Assembly (NCBI GenBank): GCA_030065935.1
Contig: JASJCP010000050.1
Location: forward strand, 1-41,360
DNA length: 41,360 nt
DNA from: Xenococcaceae cyanobacterium MO_167.B27
GTDB taxonomy: Bacteria; Cyanobacteriota; Cyanobacteriia; Cyanobacteriales; Xenococcaceae
Reading direction: 5' to 3'
Position 1 is the first letter of the stretch. Every line of letters starts with the position of its first letter. The notes under the pieces were generated by a model, which did not search any database, was not told where the DNA came from, and saw nothing but the letters and a program-made list of their open reading frames with translations. The position numbers and the translations under genes are program-made. Positions 17,342-25,001 of the stretch are shown piece by piece.

Positions 17342-17758
17342 TCAACCAGAAATTGCCTTAATATTCATCTTTTCCTCTAGTTTAGGCGATCGCAGTGTTT
17401 TAAAACATTTTCCTGTCGTCATATCCCAAAGTTTAATCGTTTCATCCCAGCTACCACTAATGTAATTTTGCTTCAATCTGCTGCTTAGAACCAAAATGAA
17501 TTAGTAATTTATCTACTAGAGGTTTTAAAATAACTCTGACTTGACTGTCTTTAATATAATCTTTTCCTTGAGGTTTAATTAGAGCATAAGCGTTAAATAA
17601 AGCAATTTTTTCTGTAATAATTTCTTCAACAACACTATCAATGATTTTTTCTGTTACATATTCCATAATTACTGATTGTTGAGTAAACCCAGTAGTCGTT
17701 ATTTCTATTAAAGAGCGACGACTCAGATATTCTATAGCTTTTTTTGACTCTCATGAAG
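17342..17758 (-). pseudogene. Remnant of an NB-ARC/WD40 (STAND, NLR-like) gene with internal deletion
   Basis: Reading the minus strand from about 17744, KKAIEYLSRRSLIE and TTTGFTQQSVIMEYVTEKII match the winged-helix region after the NB-ARC ATPase of cyanobacterial STAND proteins. The linker SQVRVILKPLVDKLLIHFG follows. This frame stops at 17457. A second frame then gives one last WD40 repeat, YISGSWDETIKLWDMTTGK, and the typical tail KCFKTLRSPKLEEKMNI, ending at a TGA at 17342. The several hundred residues normally between linker and last repeat (most of the propeller) are missing, and the join is out of frame. Upstream, LHES at about 17747-17758 is in yet another frame and the ATPase is absent. 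It cannot make a working protein. Intact relatives are thought to act in signalling or anti-phage conflict. Confidence 0.8.
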
Positions 17759-17904
17759 CGAATATTCTTAATAAGTGATAATATTTTTGAGTATTGAAGA
17801 TAAACAGATTTTCTTACATTGCGATCGCATATTCCCTGTAATATGCGATCCATGGTTATTTCATTCTCATGCCTCCAGATAATAAATTATCTGTCTGATA
17901 GCCA

Positions 17905-17954
17905 AAGTCCGTTTAAACGGACTTCTTATTTGAGCCAAGAAATTGATTTCTTGG
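17905..17954. repeat. Double-hairpin repeat, copy B
   Basis: First element: the perfect 20-base palindrome AAGTCCGTTTAAACGGACTT (17905-17924). Second: CCAAGAAA (17935-17942) / TTTCTTGG (17947-17954) with loop TTGA, followed by TGGAT as in copy A (11292-11345). The inner bases of the first stem differ between copies (CTCT/AGAG against GTTT/AAAC), but pairing is kept. The surrounding stretch 17759-18184 has no gene I can support. Confidence 0.75.
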
Positions 17955-18184
17955 TGGATTAAATTAAGAATTAAATAGCCCTGTATGAGATCACTCTTAA
18001 ATAAAGTCAGTACTATCAATTTTTAAGGTTACAAGGTAATACCAATTCTCGAAACTAGCTAAATACATAACCAAATTATTTACTAATATAATTACTCTCA
18101 GAAACCCCTGTTATTATTAACTTTTTAATTTTGAATGCGCGAGTTTTTACTTCAACTAAGTCTCTTGTTACTTTTGAGAAATGG

Positions 18185-18190
18185 TATAAT
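18185..18190 (+). promoter_or_regulatory. Extended -10 promoter of the vapB remnant
   Basis: TGGTATAAT (18182-18190) gives a perfect TATAAT with the TG of an extended -10. No well-spaced -35 is seen. A start site near 18197 would leave a leader of about 32 bases before the vapB ATG at 18229. Confidence 0.5.
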
Positions 18191-18228
18191 TAAATCTTGC
18201 AAACATAAATACTAAAACCAAATCCAAA

Positions 18229-18456
18229 ATGGAACCCGCTAAACTATTTCAAGATGGCAAAAGTCAGGCGGTTAGGTTGCCTAAAAAGTACCGTTTTTCT
18301 GAGGATAAAGTTGTCATTAAGCCTATGGGTAATGCAGTAGTAATTTTTTTACCCTATAAAGATTCCTGGGAGACATTGTTTAATAGTCTAGAATAGTTTT
18401 CCGATGATTTTATGAGTGATGTTGGTCAACAACCACAGGAACAAGATCGAAATTAG
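18229..18456 (+). pseudogene. vapB-type antitoxin gene interrupted by an in-frame TAG
   Basis: The ATG at 18229 opens a 55-codon frame, MEPAKLFQDGKSQAVRLPKK and on through NAVVIFLPYKDSWETLF, the SpoVT/AbrB-like DNA-binding fold of VapB antitoxins. A TAG at 18394-18396 stops it, but the same frame continues with FSDDFMSDVGQQPQEQDRN to a second TAG at 18454. That continuation matches the normal VapB C-terminus (the toxin-binding tail, usually FSDDFM), so the first TAG is a nonsense mutation and not the native end. The shortened product could still bind operator DNA. The cognate toxin behind it is only a fragment. Confidence 0.82.
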
Positions 18457-18597
18457 AGCGAAACTAGAAAAATAAGGAACTCCTATTGGTTCTTTAGATA
18501 CTTTAGTTTCTGCTCATGCACTAAGTTTACACATAATCCTGATAAGCAAGAATGCTAAGGAGTTTAGCAGAATACCAGAATTCAAGTATATAATATA
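18452..18597 (+). pseudogene. C-terminal fragment of a VapC (PIN-domain) toxin
   Basis: Directly after the vapB tail the frame beginning at 18452 reads IRAKLEK, a stop, then GTPIGSLDTLVSAHALSLHI and ILISKNAKEFSRIPEF. This is the last third of a VapC ribonuclease: the GTPIG-D-L-A-H-A segment with one conserved acidic residue, and the N-x-x-E-F motif. The N-terminal roughly 80 residues with the first catalytic aspartate are gone, and a TAA lies inside. It overlaps the end of the vapB reading by a few bases, so the deletion joined the antitoxin tail directly to the toxin tail. It cannot encode an active toxin. Confidence 0.75.
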
Positions 18598-18831
18598 CTT
18601 TCTGCATTTAATCGCAAAATGGGATTCCCTATTGTATGTTCCATTAGCATCACCAAGGGGAAAAATCCTTTTTATGTCAGAATTCCGAAGGGATTGGCAG
18701 TTACAGGAGTAATTATGACAGATCAAGTACGTTCTCTCGATTTTAGGGCTAGATCGGCAAGTTTAATCTGTGATTGTCCTGATTTATTGCTTCAAGATGT
18801 TTTAATAATAATTAAACCTATTTTGTTTTAG
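18598..18831 (+). pseudogene. C-terminal part of a MazF/PemK-type toxin
   Basis: The frame reads LSAFNRKMGFPIVCSISITK, then NPFYVRIPKGLAVTGVIMTD, QVRSLDFRARSASLICDCP and a leucine-rich end, stopping at 18829. This is the MazF/PemK endoribonuclease core from about residue 40 onward, including the DQVRSLDFRAR motif. The N-terminal strand with the catalytic arginine and the conserved G-D-I-V-W start is missing. An internal ATG at 18619 could start a 70-residue product, but it would lack active-site residues. It follows the vapC fragment with no gap, so two toxin families were joined by deletion. Confidence 0.75.
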
Positions 18832-18855
18832 AAGATAGCTATTGCTATTTTATGA

Positions 18856-19782
18856 ATGAAGAAAATTATTAGTATTATTAAGCCTTATTTCCGTTGGGTG
18901 ATTTTAGGAGGAACATTATTTTTTCTCCTGAAAACTTTTAAAGATCGCTTTGCAGAAATTTCAGCTATCACTATAGATACTAGGGGATGGCTGATGGTAA
19001 CTATTGGTTTAATAGTAACTCTATTGGCTCATGTTTGGTCTGGCTGGGTTTGGACTTGGATACTTAATGCTTTTAATCTTTCTCTGGGAGTTGGACAAGG
19101 AATCAAAGTTTATTTGATAACTAATATTGCTAAGTATTTACCTGGTAATGTGTGGCATTTTTATGGCAGAATCAATGCGGTTTCTCAGAAGGGAAGTTCT
19201 CTGAGTGCAGCTACTCTTAGTGTGTTGTTAGAACCTTTATTGATGGCTGCTTCTGCTTTATTAATTGCTATTGTTAGCACTAGCTTTGGCTGGGTAGAAA
19301 CTGATTTTAGTATTTTAGTATTTTTCGGACAGATTGCTAGCTTATTGGCAGTATTAATAGGGATTCATCCTCGAATTTTAAATCCTATAATTCAGCGTTT
19401 AAGTAAAAGTAAAAAGCTAAAAGATACAGAAACCATCAATCATACTTCCCTTCAGAAATACCCCATAATTCCTTTTCTCGGAGAGATGGGATTTGTCTGG
19501 TTTAGAGGTGTGGGATTTTTGTTTACTTTTATCTCATTACAACAGATAACATTTTCCCAAATTCCTGCATTACTTAGTGCTTTTAGTATCGCTTGGTTAT
19601 TGGGTTTAGTTGTTCCTGGTGCACCAGGTGGCGTGGGAGTTTTTGAAGCAACAGCGATCGCGCTTTTAGACCAGTCTGTGTTTCCTCCTGCTACAGTGTT
19701 AGTGGCAGTAGCTATTTACCGAGTAATTAGTATTTTAGCTGAGGCGATCGCTGCTGGAGTTGCCTGGATTATTAACCACTAA
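18856..19782 (+). CDS. LPG-synthase transmembrane (UPF0104/YbhN-like) membrane protein
   Basis: A 308-residue protein with about eight hydrophobic segments. The LPG_synthase_TM pattern is visible in YLITNIAKYLPGNVWHFYGR at about residues 90-110 and in the later AWLLGLVVPGAPGGVGVFEA segment, which is strongly conserved in the family. No MprF-type C-terminal aminoacyl-transfer domain is present, so it is not a complete lysyl-phosphatidylglycerol synthase. Stand-alone members are thought to be flippases or lipid-related membrane proteins; the substrate is unknown. The ATG at 18856 is chosen because the ATG at 18852 opens only a six-codon frame. The gene begins 24 bases after the toxin remnant. 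Confidence 0.83.
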   Translation: MKKIISIIKPYFRWVILGGTLFFLLKTFKDRFAEISAITIDTRGWLMVTIGLIVTLLAHVWSGWVWTWILNAFNLSLGVGQGIKVYLITNIAKYLPGNVWHFYGRINAVSQKGSSLSAATLSVLLEPLLMAASALLIAIVSTSFGWVETDFSILVFFGQIASLLAVLIGIHPRILNPIIQRLSKSKKLKDTETINHTSLQKYPIIPFLGEMGFVWFRGVGFLFTFISLQQITFSQIPALLSAFSIAWLLGLVVPGAPGGVGVFEATAIALLDQSVFPPATVLVAVAIYRVISILAEAIAAGVAWIINH

Positions 19783-19949
19783 CCACTTCAACCAATCAAC
19801 TTGATCTTTATTTGATTTGGAGAATTATTAATTAATTCAACACTGTTTGATCTGGGAAAGCAAGCAATGGGCGATCGCTGTGAGCATGGCTTTCGCAGTT
19901 AAAGGGATGAAAGATGAATTATGAGGACAGAGGAAAGATTTTTTCTCTA

Positions 19950-20831
19950 TTAAAGAAATAGCTTTTTAATTGCCTCTTCTGGATCTGGTTGTTTAACTAA
20001 AGATTCTCCAATTAAAACAGCTTTGGCTCCTGCATCTTTAACAAACTTGAGGTCATCACTAGTATATAATCCTGACTCACTTACGATTAGGATATCTCTT
20101 TCATTTAAGATATCTTTTCTAGCAGCTAAAATTTCTTGAGTAGTTTGTAAGCTAACAGAAAAATTTTCTAGATTGCGGTTATTAATCCCAATTAAATTTA
20201 CTCCATCAACAGCCAAAACTTTATCTAACTCTTCGAGAGTGTGAACCTCAATTAAAGGAGTCATACCCAAGGATTGAGTAATTTTAACAAAATAGTTTAA
20301 ATCTTGTTCTTGTAAAATAGCTGCAATCAGTAGTACTGCATCTGCACCTTTAGCGCGAGCCAAGTAAATTTGATAAGGATAGATAATAAACTCTTTACAT
20401 AATAGAGGTAAGTCAACAGCTTGACGGACTAAATTCAAGTTGTCAAAGCTACCTTGAAAGAATTTACTATCAGTTAAGACAGAAAGACAACTCGCGCCAC
20501 CAGCTTCATAGGATTTGGCGATCTCAACTGGCTTAAAATCTTCTCGAATTATTCCTTTAGAGGGAGATGCTTTCTTCACTTCTGCAATCAAAGCAGGATT
20601 GGTTTTACCATTTTTTAAAGCAGATAAAAAATCCTTGGGGGGTTCGACAGTTGCTGCTTGTTGACGCAATTTTAATAACGGTAGGCGATCGCGCATTTTT
20701 GCCACTTCCGCTTCTTTGTGCCAAACAATTTCTTCTAAAATATGCTGAGGTTTAGCATTAGAAATATTACTTTGATATATCACTTCTCCTGTATTAACGG
20801 GAGGATTAGGATTAATTCTTCTAATTTGCAT
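19950..20831 (-). CDS. trpC: Indole-3-glycerol-phosphate synthase
   Basis: A 293-residue TIM-barrel enzyme of tryptophan synthesis converting carboxyphenylaminodeoxyribulose phosphate to indole-3-glycerol phosphate. Conserved strands are seen: [14 protein letters not shown] (catalytic lysine region), [30 protein letters not shown] with the second lysine, [25 protein letters not shown] and IVSESGL. About 30 residues precede the usual start, a common trait of cyanobacterial TrpC. The gene stands alone; other trp genes are not near, as is normal in cyanobacteria. The flanking 19783-19949 shows no gene. Confidence 0.95.
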   Translation of the reverse strand: MQIRRINPNPPVNTGEVIYQSNISNAKPQHILEEIVWHKEAEVAKMRDRLPLLKLRQQAATVEPPKDFLSALKNGKTNPALIAEVKKASPSKGIIREDFKPVEIAKSYEAGGASCLSVLTDSKFFQGSFDNLNLVRQAVDLPLLCKEFIIYPYQIYLARAKGADAVLLIAAILQEQDLNYFVKITQSLGMTPLIEVHTLEELDKVLAVDGVNLIGINNRNLENFSVSLQTTQEILAARKDILNERDILIVSESGLYTSDDLKFVKDAGAKAVLIGESLVKQPDPEEAIKKLFL

Positions 20832-21126
20832 TTTTTGAAGTAGAATCCGACATTACTTTCAAGAATATATTTTATAAGGCTGAGTCAGAATAGTCAGAAT
20901 AGGGGATTTGTCTCTTATATTTGTTAAATTTAATTAAAATAAAGCAAAATTGTGTAATTTGTTACCACAGTCATTAAAATTTAAGCTATAAGAAACATAA
21001 GAAAAATCTAAAATCTCATGATCCAAAGGGACTGGAGACTGGGAGAGGAGGGGAAAGACGAGGGGAGACTGAGAGGAGAGGGAACACATATAAAGATTTG
21101 TAGCAATTGATTGCGGAATTGGCATA

Positions 21127-21180
21127 ACACCTAATCACTAATACCTAATACCTAATATCTAACACCTAACACCTAATAAC
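21127..21180. repeat. Short tandem CCTAA-type repeat
   Basis: Repeats of CACCTAA, ACCTAATA and ATCTAACA follow one another for about 54 bases, next to a purine-rich GAG/GGGA tract at 21028-21083. They look like the simple interspersed repeats common between cyanobacterial genes. No coding frame is convincing in 20832-21210. Confidence 0.6.
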
Positions 21181-21216
21181 GGAGGTGGGAGTAGCTATTC
21201 CCGATTTCTATTGACC

Positions 21217-21246
21217 TTGTGAAAGATAAAGTACTACCAGTATAAT
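21217..21246 (+). promoter_or_regulatory. Sigma70-type promoter upstream of the sigma-factor gene
   Basis: A -35-like TTGTGA (21217-21222) and a perfect -10 TATAAT (21241-21246) are separated by 18 bases. Transcription from about 21253 would give a leader of about 410 bases before the ATG at 21664. Confidence 0.5.
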
Positions 21247-21252
21247 AAGGGT

Positions 21253-21663
21253 GAGTTCGGCAATCCCCCCTAGAAAACTCAGCAAAAAATCTGATTTTTA
21301 GTTCAATATTAAGTTAGATGCAATAGATTAAAGATTAATATCTTTTTTATCTGAGTTTATTAAGGTAAAAATTGAACTTTTTACCGTTAACTAACGTCAA
21401 TGAAGTATGCAATTAAATAAAGTCCTAAGTTATCCTCAGCCAGCTTCTTGTTAGCTGAGATGGATGAGGTTAAATAGTTCAGAATAGACTGATCCTGCTT
21501 TATTTAATTTACCACAGAATGCAGTCGGCGTAGGCTCTGTGGTTTTGCCAAGGACTTCGATCTGAATTAACTTCAGGTATTTGTAAGCCCCTAGTGCGGA
21601 GTAACGCTGACCACAATCGTCATAAGACCTTCCACAACAACTAAGGAGTCACAACTGTAACAG
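21253..21663 (+). other. Long structured leader or small RNA before the sigma-factor gene
   Basis: Three hairpins can be read: GGTAAAAA (21364-21371) / TTTTTACC (21378-21385), CTCAGC (21435-21440) / GCTGAG (21454-21459), and ACCACAGA (21511-21518) / TCTGTGGT (21536-21543), the last followed by TTT. A ribosome-binding AGGAG at 21644-21648 lies 15 bases before the ATG, rather far. The region could be a regulated 5' untranslated leader or could contain a separate small RNA ending near 21546. No reading frame here is convincing. Confidence 0.45.
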
Positions 21664-22647
21664 ATGCCCACAGCCAAAATCGAACAACCAAAACAAACTA
21701 CAAATTATTCCGCAGATATGGTTCGAGCTTATCTGCACGAAATTGGTAGGGTACCATTGTTAACCCATGAACAAGAAATTGTCTATGGGAAACAAGTACA
21801 GACCATGATGACCCTGTTGGAGAAAAAAACAGCATTAGAGAAAAAGCTGGAGCGAAAGCTAAGTCTGAAGGAGTGGGCTGACGAAGTTCAATTGAGTGAA
21901 GTAGAACTAAACAGGGTTATTAAGAAAGGACAATGGGCGAAGAAGAAAATGATCGAAGCCAATTTACGACTGGTAGTAGCGATCGCCAAAAAATACCAGA
22001 AACGGAATATGGAATTTCTAGATCTGATTCAAGAAGGTAGCCTCGGCTTAGAACGAGGAGTAGAAAAATTTGACCCTACTAAGGGTTACAAGTTCTCTAC
22101 TTACGCCTACTGGTGGATTCGCCAAGCCATTACCAGAGCGATCGCACAACAAGCGCGGACAATCCGTCTGCCAATTCATATTACGGAGAAACTGAACAAA
22201 ATCAAAAAAACTCAGCGAGAACTATCGCAAAAACTAGGAAGAAATGCCACACCAGCCGAAATTGCCGTGGAATTAGACTTAGAAACGGCTCAAATTCGGG
22301 AATATCTCAGCGTCGCCAGACAACCCATATCTTTAGATGTGCGAGTAGGAGACAATCAAGATACCGAATTATCGGAATTATTAGAAGATGACGGTATTTC
22401 TCCCGATAAATATGCGACTCAAGAGTTATTGAGACAAGATTTATTCAGTCTCATGGCTGATTTAACCCCCCAACAAAGAGAAGTTATTTCTTTGCGCTTT
22501 GGTTTGGAAGATGGTAAAGAACTATCCTTGGCTAAAATCGGTCAAAGAATGAATCTGAGTCGAGAAAGAGTCCGTCAACTAGAACATCAAGCTTTAACCC
22601 AATTAAGAAGAAGAAGAGCTTACATTCGTGAATATGTAGCTAGTTAA
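21664..22647 (+). CDS. Group 2 RNA polymerase sigma factor (SigB/SigD type)
   Basis: A 327-residue primary-like sigma factor that lacks the long N-terminal region 1.1 of RpoD/SigA. Region 1.2 is seen in DMVRAYLHEIGRVPLLTHEQE, region 2 in EANLRLVVAIAKKYQ through SLGLERGVEKFDP and YKFSTYAYWWIRQAI, region 3 in RTIRLPIHITEKLNKI, and region 4 in LTPQQREVISLRFGL with the helix-turn-helix LSLAKIGQRMNLSRERVRQL. The conserved -10-binding WWIRQAI and -35-binding helix suggest recognition of SigA-like promoters. Group 2 factors (SigB, SigC, SigD, SigE) serve stress, light and nutrient responses in cyanobacteria; short N-terminus and sequence favour SigB or SigD, but I cannot choose between them. Confidence 0.92.
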   Translation: MPTAKIEQPKQTTNYSADMVRAYLHEIGRVPLLTHEQEIVYGKQVQTMMTLLEKKTALEKKLERKLSLKEWADEVQLSEVELNRVIKKGQWAKKKMIEANLRLVVAIAKKYQKRNMEFLDLIQEGSLGLERGVEKFDPTKGYKFSTYAYWWIRQAITRAIAQQARTIRLPIHITEKLNKIKKTQRELSQKLGRNATPAEIAVELDLETAQIREYLSVARQPISLDVRVGDNQDTELSELLEDDGISPDKYATQELLRQDLFSLMADLTPQQREVISLRFGLEDGKELSLAKIGQRMNLSRERVRQLEHQALTQLRRRRAYIREYVAS

Positions 22648-22720
22648 AGTTTCTTAGCATTAGTTACGGGATAACTTAATTTGTCTCAAAATTAGATTAA
22701 AAATAACTAAAGTACTACGA

Positions 22721-22753
22721 CCCCTGCTAAATATTCTGGTCTTTTAGCAGGGG
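22721..22753 (+). terminator. 11-bp hairpin after the sigma-factor gene
   Basis: CCCCTGCTAAA (22721-22731) pairs with TTTAGCAGGGG (22743-22753) with an 11-base loop. It lies about 75 bases downstream of the sigma stop codon. No T-run follows, so it may act as a processed 3' end or a partial terminator. Confidence 0.55.
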
Positions 22754-22847
22754 TTCGTGGCAAAATAACCATCATATCTAATAAATTGGTCTGGAAAAGT
22801 GTCAGCTAGACCCTAGATTATATTAAAAGTGGTGTAGGAGTGATTTA

Positions 22848-24530
22848 ATGACACTATTAAATGAAACCTGGAATGGGACAAATAATAAGGGTAATTCCTT
22901 GACTAAAAGCAATAAACTAGAACTCTCTAGTTCTTACCCGACAAGGGAATCTATAGAGGGTTGGTTAATTGACAAAGTAGCAGAATTACTAGAATTAAAA
23001 CCTAATGAAATAGATACGGAACAAGATTTTAGTGAATATGGTTTAGATTCGGCTGAAGCGGTTAATCTTTCAGGAGAGTTAGAAAGTTATTTGGGATGTC
23101 GTTTGTCTCCCACCCTACTTTGGGATTATCCGAGTATTGAGACTTTAGCAGAATATCTAGCGACAAATCCTGATGAGCATGACCATTCTAGTTCTAATGG
23201 TGGTGGTCTAGAGCTTGTTTCTCCTTTTAATCAAGTTGAACTGAATAACTTATCATCAGAACCTTTTAACAGCGATATTATTGCTAACTCAGAACACAGA
23301 GATCACGATTCTGTAATTCCTGAAGAATACTATAATTTTGCCCAACTACCAGAATACAAAAAACTACAACTGAAACTGCAACAAGTTCAGAGCTTGGGTA
23401 ATGGTAATCCTTTTTTTGTTCCTCAAGAGCAAGTAGTAAATGACACGACTACTGTAAATGATCAGGAACTAATTAATTTTGCTACTTACAACTATATTGG
23501 AATGTGTGGCGACCCGAAAGTAGATCAAGCTGCTCAAGAGGCGATCGCAGTTTATGGGACTTCTGCTTGTGCTAGTAGGCTGATTTCAGGGGAAAAACCC
23601 CTACATCGGGAGCTAGAAACAGCTATTGCGGATTTTATTGGCACAGAAGATAGTATCGTAATGGTAGGAGGTCACGCCACTAATGTCACCACTATTGGTC
23701 ATTTGTTTGGCAAAAACGATCTTGTACTCTATGATGCTCTGAGTCATAACAGCATTCTACAAGGATGTTTTCTCTCCGGAGCAAGTTTAGTCGCTTTTCC
23801 CCACAATGATTTTGAAACTTTAGAAGAGATTTTACGCGATCGCCGTCACCGCTATCAAAAAGTTCTAATCGTTATTGAGGGAGTCTATAGCACCGATGGA
23901 GATATTGCAGATTTACCCCCTTTTATTGCCCTCAAGAAAAAGTATAAAACCTTTCTCATGGTAGATGAGGCGCACTCCATGGGAACTATTGGCGCAACAG
24001 GAAGGGGTATTGCAGAATATTTTGGCATCAATCCCAAAGATGTAGACATTTGGATGGGAACTCTCAGCAAGTCTTTTGCTAGTTGTGGCGGTTATATTGC
24101 TGGTTCTAATGCTTTGATAGAGTACCTCAAATATACTGCTCCTGGGTTTGTTTTTAGTGTGGGAATGTCGCCCCCGAATACAGGAGCAACTATAGCTGCC
24201 ATCAAAGTTTTGAAAGCAGAACCTCAAAGAGTGGCACAATTACAAGCTAGAGCTAAATTCTTTCTGCAATTAGCTAAGCAAAAAAATCTCAATACAGGAA
24301 TGAGTAAAGATTCTCCTGTAATCCCGATTATTGTGGGAGATTCTCTCAAATCTATAGAACTATCGCAAAATCTCTTTAAAAGAGGCATTAATGTTCCCTT
24401 TATGATTTATCCCTCAGTTCCCCAAAATGGAGCGCGGTTACGATTTTTTGTAACTTGTAATCACACTGAAGAGCAAATTCGCTTTACTGTAGATACACTA
24501 GCCGAGGAATTAGCCAAACTCTTAGATTAA
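22848..24530 (+). CDS. Acyl-carrier-protein fused to an alpha-oxoamine synthase (PLP enzyme)
   Basis: A 560-residue fusion. Residues 30-108 are an acyl carrier protein with the phosphopantetheine serine Ser68 in the motif YGLDSAEAV. A linker of low complexity (about 110-155) leads to an alpha-oxoamine synthase domain of the BioF/KBL/Spt family at about 160-560: TYNYIGMC, GTSACASRLISG, the PLP-stacking DALSHNS (His300), VDEAHSMGTIG (Asp373 and His376) and the Schiff-base lysine Lys408 in MGTLSKSFAS. Such enzymes condense an amino acid with an acyl thioester and release CO2. The fused carrier suggests an ACP-bound acyl chain as substrate and a long-chain amino-ketone or sphingoid-like product. 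A clear AGGAG lies eight bases before the ATG. No other polyketide or lipid genes are adjacent. Confidence 0.88.
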   Translation: MTLLNETWNGTNNKGNSLTKSNKLELSSSYPTRESIEGWLIDKVAELLELKPNEIDTEQDFSEYGLDSAEAVNLSGELESYLGCRLSPTLLWDYPSIETLAEYLATNPDEHDHSSSNGGGLELVSPFNQVELNNLSSEPFNSDIIANSEHRDHDSVIPEEYYNFAQLPEYKKLQLKLQQVQSLGNGNPFFVPQEQVVNDTTTVNDQELINFATYNYIGMCGDPKVDQAAQEAIAVYGTSACASRLISGEKPLHRELETAIADFIGTEDSIVMVGGHATNVTTIGHLFGKNDLVLYDALSHNSILQGCFLSGASLVAFPHNDFETLEEILRDRRHRYQKVLIVIEGVYSTDGDIADLPPFIALKKKYKTFLMVDEAHSMGTIGATGRGIAEYFGINPKDVDIWMGTLSKSFASCGGYIAGSNALIEYLKYTAPGFVFSVGMSPPNTGATIAAIKVLKAEPQRVAQLQARAKFFLQLAKQKNLNTGMSKDSPVIPIIVGDSLKSIELSQNLFKRGINVPFMIYPSVPQNGARLRFFVTCNHTEEQIRFTVDTLAEELAKLLD

Positions 24531-24565
24531 TCAGGTTTTTTGCCTAATAAACCAAGACTTAGCTC

Positions 24566-24606
24566 AAGATGAAGTTTCAGGAAGTATTTTTCTGAGTCTT
24601 CATCTT
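24566..24606 (+). terminator. Intrinsic terminator after the oxoamine-synthase gene
   Basis: AAGATGAAG (24566-24574) pairs with CTTCATCTT (24598-24606), and the stem continues inward with TTCAG / CTGAG after a T-T mismatch. It is followed by TCTTTAT. It lies 36 bases downstream of the stop codon. Confidence 0.75.
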
Positions 24607-24678
24607 TCTTTATATAACAAATCTGTTTCCTCTTTGAGTTTTTCCTCAAGCCCCTATCTTAAATGTCGCGATTCATCG

Positions 24679-24988
24679 TTATTTATCAGGAGATTTTTGT
24701 TTTTCGACATAAGCCTTAAGTTGCTCCACAGTTACACCACCACAGCTAGCAACAAAGTGGGCTACGTGTCCAAAAATGAGGTTTTCCATAAAAATATTTG
24801 TTACTAAGTTCAGGATATTCTTTACGAATTAATCTTGAACTTACTGTTTTAAGGTTAGCAATTAATTTGGACAATTGAACATCAGGCTTAAACTCAACTA
24901 ATAAATGGCAATGGTCACTTTCGCCATTGAAATCATTTAACTGACGAAAGAGAAGAATTGATTGTTGCTCGATACTTTCTGAATACAT
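24679..24988 (-). pseudogene. tnpA remnant, IS200-like Y1 transposase
   Basis: The frame from 24988 reads NDFNGESDHCHLLVEF and then LSKLIANLKTVSSRLIRKEY, which is the TnpA HUH region (His-x-His of the metal site, here HCH) and following helix, then FYGKPHFWTRS. A one-base insertion near 24760 shifts the frame; the shifted frame continues HFVASCGGVTVEQLKAYVEK to a TAA at 24679-24681, the normal C-terminus. The first 40 or so residues are missing. In this reading the protein is doubly broken: truncated at the start and frameshifted near the end. Confidence 0.8.
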
Positions 24989-25001
24989 AATTCCTGCGGA
25001 T

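Noticed and set aside
17638-17853. 71-codon minus-strand frame
   Set aside because: It overlaps the STAND remnant in another frame; the recognisable residues are in the other frame, so this one is a shadow.
18514-18726. 70-codon minus-strand frame
   Set aside because: It is antisense to the vapC and mazF remnants, whose plus-strand frames match known toxins.
21127-21180. CRISPR-like array from the CCTAA repeats
   Set aside because: Units are 7-9 bases, contiguous and without unique spacers; this is a simple tandem repeat.
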